From Nitrosomonas sp. Nm84 (GTDB lineage: Bacteria; Pseudomonadota; Gammaproteobacteria; Burkholderiales; Nitrosomonadaceae): 41,371 bases of DNA. How positions within the stretch are numbered: the stretch's first letter is position 1; each line of letters opens with the position of its first letter. Where the stretch lies: assembly GCF_003201565.1 (NCBI RefSeq), contig NZ_QJJP01000025.1, forward strand, positions 1 to 41,371. Reading direction: 5' to 3'. Below are positions 34,576 through 41,371 of the stretch, one piece after another. The notes under the pieces were generated by a model. It was not told where the DNA came from. It did not search any database and was given only the letters and a program-made list of their open reading frames with translations. Position numbers and translations under genes: made by a program.

Positions 34576-35299
34576 TCAAGCATCGACACTCGAGCCATAC
34601 GCGATCCAATTCTCGAGTACAGGCAAGGCAAGTCGGCATGAGCTCCCACCTGAAGCGCAGACAGTGTTATTCGAAGTGTTGGATATCTTGGCTGCTAATC
34701 CAGATGCTTTTCCAGGTCGAACGCGGGCGATTAGCCGCGATGGCAACATTCGATTGTATTTACATCCTTCCCCGGCTTTACAAGTGACCTTTGAACTAGA
34801 TAGTGCACGCAAGGTACTGTATTTGCTACACTTCGTTGCGCCAAAAATTCAAGTTATTAAGCCCGTTTTTATCAGCTACAGCCATAAAGATGCTTTGTGG
34901 TTGGAGAAGCTCAAGCAGTTTCTGCAACCCCTTGAGGACAAAGAATTGATTCGGATTTGGGATGACACAGAAATTCGACCGGGATCAGACTGGCTGAACG
35001 AGATTCGCATTGCCTTGGAATCTGCGAGGGTCGCCGTGTTCTTGGTTACGCAGAATTTCCTTAATTCCACCTTCATTCGCGAAAAGGAACTGCCGGAGCT
35101 ACTGGAGGCAGCCCAGAATCGCGGTTGTGTGATTTTCTGGATTGCAGTGAGTTCAACTACTTTCGAGGATTCTCTGCTGGCTAAGTTTCAAGGTGCTAAT
35201 TCTCCAGATAAACCACTCGATCTACTGTCTGAGGGTGAACAGAATCGCGTACTTGCTGAGATCTATAAAAAAATGAAGTTGGCTGTAATGACGGATTGA
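34565..35299 (+). CDS. RelE/ParE-like domain fused to TIR domain
   Basis: A 244-residue protein in two parts. Residues 11-93 (YAIQFSSTGKASRHELPPEA, then helices, then LQVTFELDSARKVLYLLHFV) follow the beta-helix-helix-beta-beta pattern of RelE/ParE toxins. Residues 101-240 form a TIR domain: strand A VFISYSHKD (101-109), the BB-loop region IWDDTEIRPGSDW (131-143), strand C RVAVFLVTQNFLNST and FIREKELPELLEAA, where Glu175 sits where the catalytic Glu of NAD-hydrolysing TIRs is expected. There is no signal peptide. Bacterial TIR effectors commonly deplete NAD in antiphage defence. Function as an NADase and as defence here is inference. Confidence 0.85.
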   Translation: MVVDQASTLEPYAIQFSSTGKASRHELPPEAQTVLFEVLDILAANPDAFPGRTRAISRDGNIRLYLHPSPALQVTFELDSARKVLYLLHFVAPKIQVIKPVFISYSHKDALWLEKLKQFLQPLEDKELIRIWDDTEIRPGSDWLNEIRIALESARVAVFLVTQNFLNSTFIREKELPELLEAAQNRGCVIFWIAVSSTTFEDSLLAKFQGANSPDKPLDLLSEGEQNRVLAEIYKKMKLAVMTD

Positions 35300-35362
35300 A
35301 CTCTTAATATTGCATGTAATTATTTGATTATATCTCAATACTGGATTTGTCTATTTACTCGA

Positions 35363-35403
35363 ATGGAGCAGATGCTTCCGAAAATAGGATTAATTTGCTC
35401 CAT
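35363..35403. terminator. palindromic segment between convergent genes
   Basis: ATGGAGCA (35363-35370) and TGCTCCAT (35396-35403) are perfect inverted arms around 25 nt, with nested complementarity (GCTTCCG against CGGGGAAG just outside). On the plus strand TTATTTTT follows about 12 bases later. It lies between the TIR gene and a convergent gene, so it could terminate both. Weak prediction. Confidence 0.3.
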
Positions 35404-35421
35404 CGGGGAAGATTCTTATTT

Positions 35422-36195
35422 TTAGCTGCTGCAATCGCCACCTTTTTTGCCATTAATGGCTACGTTTTCTTTCTGAAAAACTAATGCATTGCTCTCATTT
35501 GTAGCACCAACTTGGTGCACCTCTAAGAGAGCGTTTGCTTTGCCATTAGTACACTTTCCCCGAGTTGTTGACTTAAAGCTTATTTTGACCGGTGCGTATG
35601 ATGCTGGATTAAACACGACATCAATTAAGTCAGGCAAACTGGCACCTGGTGCCGGAATGGAGAAAGTCGTTGCAAGGTTGACCGATCCGGTGGCAGGTTT
35701 TGCGCCACTGATCACGTCTTGAGTTTTCGCGCCGAAAATTGTGGGAGTATTGAGAAAATCAAAATTATTGTTAATAAGATCCTGAATGGATTGCGCAAAT
35801 CCTAGTGCTTTGGTGGCAATCAGTGTAACCGAAACCTGAGCTTTGCCATTGGGGAGTGCGCACTCCAGCACGACGCCATGCACTTTGGTGCCGATAGATT
35901 GCCCTGTTTGGGCTTGGATGTGTTTATCGGCTATCCCAGCGTAATCAACCAAAGCGAAATTAATTCCATCGCCACCAGCCCAACCAGAATAATCTTTTAC
36001 AGGCGGGAAAAACTGGGGTGGATCGTTCAAGATTCCTTGTGCGCTTAGGAAATCAGACAGGGGGCGTTTGGTCACATTGACGCAGCTATCGTCAATGAGT
36101 GAATCAGCTTTGCCGGATAATGGAAATAGAATTGCCAGCGCTGCTGTACAAACAAGCATGCGTTTCCATCGTTGAATCGCGAGTGGCTTATTCAT
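35422..36195 (-). CDS. exported protein of unknown function
   Basis: A 257-residue protein with a clear signal peptide (RMLVCTAALAILFPLSGKAD, cleavage near residue 30) and a good ribosome binding site (AGGAG) before ATG 36195. The mature part has four cysteines (DSCVN, LECAL, GKCTN and GGDCSS), which may form two disulfides, and beta-rich segments (AQVSVTLIATKALG, APVKISFKST). The C-terminal part AVAINGKKGGDCSS is polar. I recognise no family. It may be periplasmic or secreted. Convergent with the TIR operon and separated by about 340 bp from the next minus-strand gene. Confidence 0.7.
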   Translation of the reverse strand: MNKPLAIQRWKRMLVCTAALAILFPLSGKADSLIDDSCVNVTKRPLSDFLSAQGILNDPPQFFPPVKDYSGWAGGDGINFALVDYAGIADKHIQAQTGQSIGTKVHGVVLECALPNGKAQVSVTLIATKALGFAQSIQDLINNNFDFLNTPTIFGAKTQDVISGAKPATGSVNLATTFSIPAPGASLPDLIDVVFNPASYAPVKISFKSTTRGKCTNGKANALLEVHQVGATNESNALVFQKENVAINGKKGGDCSS

Positions 36196-36459
36196 GTTTT
36201 TTTACTCCTAAATAGTTGTCGTTCACCGCTTTTCCCCACCCAATCCATTGTTAATACTAATCTTCATCCGCTTAATATCTTAGGTTGGTGTTTTTCCTTT
36301 CTATTGGCATGGGTTTGGGAATTAAAGCACACTGTAAATGGAAGAACAAGCAAAGCAAAGGCAAAGAAAACCGGTGACGATGCTGTTAGAACGTTGATCG
36401 AGTAGACTTGATTCGATCTGCCTGTATAACATACAGATCAAGAAGGAAGATGGGAAAAT
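36196..36459. other. intergenic interval
   Basis: With the hairpin at 36460-36479, about 340 bp separate two minus-strand genes. The part near 36200-36300 must hold the promoter of the exported-protein gene; I could not assign hexamers. The plus-strand frame at 36172-36405 overlaps the signal peptide coding region of that gene and has no support. No RNA gene or repeat seen. Confidence 0.45.
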
Positions 36460-36479
36460 AACTACTTTATCAAGTAGTT
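36460..36479 (-). terminator. hairpin downstream of the DUF882 gene
   Basis: AACTACTT and AAGTAGTT pair perfectly around the 4-nt loop TATC. Read on the minus strand it is followed by ATTTTC, and it lies about 60 bp past the DUF882 stop. The AT-rich stem makes it a weak intrinsic terminator. Confidence 0.4.
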
Positions 36480-36539
36480 GTTGGCGACTTCACTATGCAA
36501 TGAAGCCACCAATTGATTGATTAGGGGAATGCAATAAAT

Positions 36540-37139
36540 TTATCCGCCCCAAAAACGAAAATCTCCGGTATCCAGATGAATGAAATTAGAAGACGGATAA
36601 TAACCCACGCCACCTGCTTGCAGGGACATGGCAACAGTGCGCAGATCGGAAAGTCTACGACTCGGCAAACGGATATCGATGGCTCTCCCATGCGTGTGCA
36701 TGCTGTTTTTAGCAACACCGCCGTTTTGCTCTGCTAATTTGGCATTGGTGGCAGGTGAGCGGTACGCGGAAATCACGTGAAATTCCTGATTGGTGCCCAG
36801 TTTGCGTTGCAGCAAATGCAGAATATCGAATAGCTCAGGATCTATCTTATAGCGGTCGCCGGTACGATGATCGCGCAGCACGTGATTGATTGCGCGCATG
36901 CCTTCGGGGATATAGCGGCCATTGGCCCAATAGGTGGCGCGGGTGCGCTCGCCGGTGTGTAAGTTAAGGAAACTCAGTTTTTTCTCGAAAGGTCTTTTGA
37001 ATGCTGCGTGTACGGATGTTGCTGCTAGGGGGAGTGTCAGTAGTGTGCATGCGCCTAATCCTGCTTTTAGAAAACGGCGGCGGCTATGCACCAGTTCTGT
37101 TTCTGATAAATTTTGATTCAAAAATTTTGGTATCAGCAT
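36540..37139 (-). CDS. DUF882/YcbK-like peptidase M15-family protein with Tat signal
   Basis: A 199-residue protein with a twin-arginine signal (SRRRFLKAG at 19-27, hydrophobic stretch to about 45). The fold is the M15/hedgehog-type zinc peptidase: the motif S-x-H-x-x-G-x-A-x-D (S146, H148, G151, A153, D155) and H188 in FIHLD supply the zinc ligands, and AYRSPATNAKL is typical of this family. Such proteins cleave peptidoglycan peptides or bind them. It lies 48 bp downstream of an L,D-transpeptidase gene, as ycbK follows ycbB in E. coli, so the pair probably acts together in wall remodelling. Confidence 0.9.
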   Translation of the reverse strand: MLIPKFLNQNLSETELVHSRRRFLKAGLGACTLLTLPLAATSVHAAFKRPFEKKLSFLNLHTGERTRATYWANGRYIPEGMRAINHVLRDHRTGDRYKIDPELFDILHLLQRKLGTNQEFHVISAYRSPATNAKLAEQNGGVAKNSMHTHGRAIDIRLPSRRLSDLRTVAMSLQAGGVGYYPSSNFIHLDTGDFRFWGG

Positions 37140-37187
37140 CGTATTTTTTTCTCCGGAAAATTTTTGTTATTGTTTTGGTTAATAACA

Positions 37188-38822
37188 CTACCAACCGGCA
37201 TATTGCAATGCGCGTAAATCCCGGCCGTAAATATCGGGTGAAAAATGTACCTGGTCTTGCTCATCAGCCCAGGCCGTAATATACACTAAGTAAATGGGCA
37301 GTTGTTTAGGTAAATGCACGGTCATGGTCTTGTCGCTGTCCATGTCGGCGAGAAATTTGTCGGATACCGTTTGCCCGCCCATTAGGAAAGCAGCCAGTTC
37401 CAGCGGTTTTTCCAAGCGGATGCAGCCCGAACTGAATGCACGAATATCCTTTTGAAACAGTGACTTGGATGGTGTGTCGTGCAGATAAATGTCAAAGCCA
37501 TTGGAAAACATGAACTTTATTCTGCCTAATGCATTACCTGCTCCCGGGTCCTGGCGCAATACATAAGGAAATCCTTTTTTTATGGCATGCCAGTCTATCG
37601 TATGCGGATCAAGTGCTTCGGCGTCACGGCTATGGTTTGGGTAAACTTTGAATCCACCGGTAGTAAAAAAAGATGGATTTTTCTGTTGCTTCGGCAATAA
37701 ATCCTTGAGTGCGATACTGGCAGGCACATTCCAGTAGGGATTCAAAACCATGTACGAGAGCGCGCCATTAAAACTAGGGGTCGAACGATAATCCAGTCCA
37801 ACGATAATTCGCATATTGAGCATGTGTTTGCCTTGTTCAGCGGCGGTGAGCCGGAAGCCGGCCGTGTTAACCAACACATAACGTTTGCCGAGATCTCTTG
37901 GAAGCCAGCGCAGGCGCTCCATATTGATGCGCAATTGGCGTATTTTCCAGGTAAGCGGGATATTGAAAGCGCGTACGGTATTTTTCCCGATGGCGCCGTC
38001 AGGGTTCAAGCCATGCTGAACCTGGAATGCCTTGATTGCAGTGACCAGTTCGTCATCGTAATGCTCGCTTTCCTTTGCAGTGATGTGATATTCGGCCATG
38101 CCGTCAACCGCATAGGCTTGAGCAATTCGTTGGCGGATCAGTGGAATGTCGGCATGCGTATCCCCCGGACGAATGGTTGAGGTACTGGGAATATGAATCC
38201 ACTCCGGATGATGACTGATCAGCGCTTGGTAACGGATCAGTGTCTGCTTGAGTAATTGGTAGCTGGGTTTCTGGGGAAATAAACCATCAAGTGATTGCTG
38301 CAGTAGCCCGGTTTTGACTGCCTCCTGCAAGAACGCTACCGCATCAAAATCGGGTTGCCGGATATGCCAATCGGGGTCAGCGGCGGCGGCCGACAGTCGG
38401 CCACGTGATAAATCCTTGGCTAGCCGCATTATCGCATGCGTCGTGCGTAGCTCCAGTTCGATGGCTGCCGGTAGAGATTGTTTGGCTTGCTGCTGTAATT
38501 GCCGTAATTGTTGCAGTTGATAATCCTGGCTATCCAATCCTTCATTGTCTGCATTGGCAATGAAAGTAAGTGCTGTTTCAAGCAAAGATAAGTCGGCTTC
38601 TGTTTTTATCCATACCGATTGATAATTTCGAGCCGCATAAAATCGTTGTAAGTTTGCAATCCCAGCTTTGTTAAGTGCGAGCGAGGCAGGCTTTGACAAC
38701 TGCTGTTCTAATTCTTTGGCGTCAATGAATACGGCATAAGAAATTGAGGGAATGCATAGAAAAACAGTATAAAAAATAAACCGAAAGGTTGGTAAGAGGG
38801 ATGTGATTGGATAATACGACAC
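37188..38822 (-). CDS. ycbB: L,D-transpeptidase, YcbB (LdtD) type
   Basis: A 544-residue periplasmic enzyme. The N-terminus is a signal/anchor (about 10-30). Residues 40-200 form the scaffold domain, a peptidoglycan-binding segment lies near 263-285 (ITAIKAFQVQHGLNPDGAIG region), and the YkuD catalytic domain is C-terminal with His448 (YLHDTPSKSLF) and nucleophile Cys467 in SSGCIRLEKP. Such enzymes make 3-3 (meso-DAP to meso-DAP) crosslinks or attach lipoproteins to peptidoglycan and resist most beta-lactams except carbapenems. Length and domain order match LdtD/YcbB. It is coupled to the DUF882 gene downstream. Confidence 0.92.
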   Translation of the reverse strand: MSYYPITSLLPTFRFIFYTVFLCIPSISYAVFIDAKELEQQLSKPASLALNKAGIANLQRFYAARNYQSVWIKTEADLSLLETALTFIANADNEGLDSQDYQLQQLRQLQQQAKQSLPAAIELELRTTHAIMRLAKDLSRGRLSAAAADPDWHIRQPDFDAVAFLQEAVKTGLLQQSLDGLFPQKPSYQLLKQTLIRYQALISHHPEWIHIPSTSTIRPGDTHADIPLIRQRIAQAYAVDGMAEYHITAKESEHYDDELVTAIKAFQVQHGLNPDGAIGKNTVRAFNIPLTWKIRQLRINMERLRWLPRDLGKRYVLVNTAGFRLTAAEQGKHMLNMRIIVGLDYRSTPSFNGALSYMVLNPYWNVPASIALKDLLPKQQKNPSFFTTGGFKVYPNHSRDAEALDPHTIDWHAIKKGFPYVLRQDPGAGNALGRIKFMFSNGFDIYLHDTPSKSLFQKDIRAFSSGCIRLEKPLELAAFLMGGQTVSDKFLADMDSDKTMTVHLPKQLPIYLVYITAWADEQDQVHFSPDIYGRDLRALQYAGW

Positions 38823-38912
38823 GCGGTGATTCCTTTATTGTTACAGGTTTTTATTGGGAGAATGGCAAATTCTAACATCCATTCCTTCATCTCTATTTTT
38901 CGATCAGCAGAA

Positions 38913-41371
38913 CTATACCCATCCATCTTGTAGCATGACACTGCCTACTAAATGCATGGCAGCTTCGGTACTTTGAGCGATTTCAACCGCCAGCCATTCA
39001 CGATCCACTTGATGGCTATCCAAACGCGATGACTGTTGATCGAGTTCATCATTTGTCGCAGTACGACCTAATGTTTGGGTATAAATCGTTTGCACATAAT
39101 CCGCGTTGGACAAATCATCCAAACCGGCATGCTGCTGAAACCAATCCAGAATACTGCGATGACTTACCTGAGCATCCAATGCTTCTCGCCCTAATTGCCA
39201 TTCCTCCAGAGTGGCATCCCGATCAAAGAAACTATGTACCAGGCGCGCTAGAATGTCTTCGGTCTGATTATGTGCAATTGCTACTGTTTCACCGCTGTCG
39301 AAAGCGATCATCTCAGCGTTTTTGAGGCTCAGCATGGCGCCATCATTGAGGCGAGTCAATTCCAGACGATTATTGACAAATTCAAGGTGAACATCGTCAC
39401 GATTGCCCAACATATGCAATACATCAAAACCTTCGCCACCATCTGCATTTAAAGCCAATCCCAACGGTAAATAGTCTTGATCGTTACCAGCGCCCGCAAT
39501 GACTTCGCGGGTTACATCGAGCCGGATAATATTGGGATCCGTTTCCAGACCGGACAGCAATTCATCGCTGGTTTTATCTTGGAATGCCGCTGCTTCGGAC
39601 AGGTTGTGGAAAGCAGTTAAAATATCATCCGTAGTGGCTGCTTGCCAGTTTTGTACGGCATCACCTTCAATAGCTGTCAGGTCACGTCCCAGCCAGGTTT
39701 TAACCAGATGATGTGCGACCGCTTCAACGTTGGAATAAGCGATGGACAAACTGGGGCCGGTGGCGAAACGGATCAACTCAACATCGGTTAATGTATCGAC
39801 TTCACCGTTACTTTGCGTGAGCGTGATTACGCCATCATGCGCTTCAACTTGATAATCCGATAATTGTTCCTCTTGAAATGCGCTATCAAAACCCAAACCA
39901 CCATTGAGTTGATCGTTGCCGGTACCGCCACTCAATAAGTCATTGCCGCTGCCACCGAAAACAATATCATCGCCGGCATCGCCGGAAGTCTGGTCATTGC
40001 CGACCAGGCTACCGACCGTATCATTACCGCCGCTACCAAACAAAATGTCGTCGTCGGTACCCAGCACGATATTCTGGTTTTGATTATCGCCGACAACGAA
40101 GTTTTCACCGTTACCGCCGACAACCCGAACAGCGCCGATAATGGATGCGAATGAAACGTTATCCAGTTGAATGACGGTATTGGATGGAAGGTTCCTGGCA
40201 TCAATGATCACGATTTGTTTATCGTCGTCATTGATATTTGATCCGGTAATAATAATGGGGGCACCGGATGCCTGGTCATTGCTGATCGATGGCGTGATGG
40301 CCTGTACGGTGACACGCTCATCTGTGGCCAATGTCGATAGGAAATCCTGGGCACGATGGATGATTTCCTGAGTTAAGGCACTGTCTGAACCGGTTTTTTG
40401 TTGAATGCGCTGGGTTAGATCATCGATAGCCGCTGGTAAATTCAATAGCTGTGATTTACCGGCAACATTCAAACCCACACCGGCAGACAAACTGACAGTC
40501 AGTAAGGAATCGCCATTTGAATTACGGATAACGGGGATATCTGCATATTGACGGAATAAGCTGTTCGGATCGTCTTGGCGGTTAGCGCTCACTGGCAGAA
40601 CGGTAGTGATGACTGTGCCATCGGGTTGTGTTGTGGTGCTGGTAGTGGCGCCATCAATAATCGTGGTGGGTGGCGGGGTAGGGGTACCGCCACCACCGCC
40701 CGATGAAGCAGCCACGTTGGAGGCGGTGATGCCATTTCCGGTGAGATCGGCGACGACGACTGCAGCGTCAGCGCCTGCCGCCCAATCTTCTGCGGCAGCC
40801 AGGTTGTAGGTGGTGGTGCCTGTTGATGACGTACCGTTTTTATTGACGATCTGATTAATGGCGGCTCTGTCGGTCGCGCTCAATGTCAGCGTAAAAGCCG
40901 TGCCGGAGGTGATTTCGACGTCTGCCGTATCGGTCAACGTATAAGTTGCTCCGCCTTCACCGGTGAAGGTGAATTTATTGGCGACGATGTCGGCTGCGCC
41001 GCCGGCTTTCAGGAAATCGCTGCCGGTTACCACCAACGCGCCGGTGCTGGCGTTGTAAGTCGATGAGGTAATTATTGGCACTGCCACGTTGGAGACAGTG
41101 ATGCCGTTGCCGGTGGCGTCGACCACGTTGACAACCGCATCGGCGCCTGCCGCCCAATCTTCAGCAGCGGCTAGATTATAGGTGGTGGCATCGGTAGAGC
41201 TGGTGCCGTTTTTATTGACGATCTGGTTAATGGCGGCTTTGTCGGTCGCGCTCAATGTCAGCGTAAAAGCTGTGCCGGAGGTGATTTCGACGTTTGCCGT
41301 ATCGGTCAACGTATAAGTTGCTCCGCCTTCACCGGTGAACGTGAATTTATTGGCGACGATGTCATTGGTGG
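38913..41371 (-). CDS. giant secreted RTX protein, C-terminal part (5' truncated by window)
   Basis: The frame is open to the window end, so only the C-terminal 800 or so residues are visible. From the N-terminal side: two near-identical 124-residue repeats (see the repeat entry), a Gly/Pro/Thr linker ([15 protein letters not shown]), a domain of unknown type, then RTX-type calcium-binding nonapeptides ([45 protein letters not shown]) around 39885-40130. The C-terminal part has repeated helices resembling DUF4214 modules ([49 protein letters not shown]). There is no cysteine-rich or enzyme motif. RTX plus DUF4214 suggests a type I-secreted adhesin or surface-layer protein; the secretion genes are not in the window. 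Confidence 0.8.
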   Translation of the reverse strand, partial: TNDIVANKFTFTGEGGATYTLTDTANVEITSGTAFTLTLSATDKAAINQIVNKNGTSSTDATTYNLAAAEDWAAGADAVVNVVDATGNGITVSNVAVPIITSSTYNASTGALVVTGSDFLKAGGAADIVANKFTFTGEGGATYTLTDTADVEITSGTAFTLTLSATDRAAINQIVNKNGTSSTGTTTYNLAAAEDWAAGADAAVVVADLTGNGITASNVAASSGGGGGTPTPPPTTIIDGATTSTTTQPDGTVITTVLPVSANRQDDPNSLFRQYADIPVIRNSNGDSLLTVSLSAGVGLNVAGKSQLLNLPAAIDDLTQRIQQKTGSDSALTQEIIHRAQDFLSTLATDERVTVQAITPSISNDQASGAPIIITGSNINDDDKQIVIIDARNLPSNTVIQLDNVSFASIIGAVRVVGGNGENFVVGDNQNQNIVLGTDDDILFGSGGNDTVGSLVGNDQTSGDAGDDIVFGGSGNDLLSGGTGNDQLNGGLGFDSAFQEEQLSDYQVEAHDGVITLTQSNGEVDTLTDVELIRFATGPSLSIAYSNVEAVAHHLVKTWLGRDLTAIEGDAVQNWQAATTDDILTAFHNLSEAAAFQDKTSDELLSGLETDPNIIRLDVTREVIAGAGNDQDYLPLGLALNADGGEGFDVLHMLGNRDDVHLEFVNNRLELTRLNDGAMLSLKNAEMIAFDSGETVAIAHNQTEDILARLVHSFFDRDATLEEWQLGREALDAQVSHRSILDWFQQHAGLDDLSNADYVQTIYTQTLGRTATNDELDQQSSRLDSHQVDREWLAVEIAQSTEAAMHLVGSVMLQDGWV
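40710..41371. repeat. 372-bp tandem repeat inside the secreted protein gene
   Basis: The DNA repeats itself with a period of exactly 372 bp, 124 codons: for example GATTTCGACGT at 40911 and 41283, and the segment ATGCCGTTGCCGG (41101) against ATGCCATTTCCGG (40729). About 1.8 copies are visible and more probably lie beyond the window. Copies are nearly identical at the DNA level, so they duplicated recently or are kept alike by recombination. Unit protein features: [50 protein letters not shown] and [10 protein letters not shown]. Confidence 0.85.

Noticed and set aside
1..41371. CRISPR arrays, rRNA, tRNA and complete insertion sequences
   Set aside because: No regularly spaced repeats, no clover-leaf-like RNA segments and no transposase frames were found by reading; short elements only.

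Overview
The window looks like chromosomal DNA of a Gram-negative, c-type-cytochrome-rich betaproteobacterium. The gene families and the interspersed short repeats fit Nitrosomonas or its relatives best. This is inference: no ammonia-oxidation gene or rRNA lies in the window. All functional calls are by reading protein motifs; no database search was possible. Most of the window is ordinary chromosome.

Layout. 1-2980 (+): the end of an alginate-export-type outer-membrane porin, then a diheme and a triheme c-type cytochrome. 3009-3147: a short terminal-inverted-repeat element. 3202-6258 (-): a protein-quality-control block of cbpA, cbpM, trxC and a membrane-anchored HtrA protease, interrupted by a second kind of short element (4858-4981). 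6459-8111: a Tat-exported PhoX-like protein and a small membrane protein. 8582-8722: another copy of the first element, lying directly upstream of a tripartite RND efflux operon (8789-15361: outer-membrane lipoprotein, FMN reductase, adaptor, permease). 15446-16906: monofunctional catalase. 16976-20042 (-): decaheme cytochrome (MtrA/DmsE type) plus MtrB/PioB barrel, an outer-membrane electron conduit without a visible extracellular MtrC partner. 20362-24411 (-): an unknown exported protein, an AI-2E-type transporter and a YqjK/YqjE/DUF883-like stress-envelope cluster. 24926-25149: a frameshifted small membrane-protein gene. 25192-28875 (+): an Aae-type efflux set (FUSC, DUF1656, HlyD). 29057-33090: zapE, an AmpG-like permease, exonuclease III and divergent pyrE. 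33403-35299 (+): a two-gene TIR module. 35422-38822 (-): an unknown exported protein and two peptidoglycan enzymes (DUF882/M15-like and an L,D-transpeptidase). 38913-41371 (-): the C-terminal part of a giant repetitive RTX/DUF4214-like secreted protein running off the window.

The most notable candidate is the pair at 33403-35299. A four-helix membrane protein overlaps by 11 bp a protein that joins a RelE/ParE-like N-terminal region to a clear TIR domain. By eye, the C-terminal end of the membrane protein carries a region of the same RelE/ParE-like pattern, so the two proteins may recognise each other through related domains. It is a plausible undescribed membrane-sensor/TIR-effector conflict system, preceded by an 18-nt-arm inverted repeat that brackets a promoter-like hexamer. 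Secondary points are the MtrAB pair, two families of MITE-like repeats (one fusing in frame to the 5' end of an efflux gene), and the 372-bp tandem repeats in the giant secreted protein.
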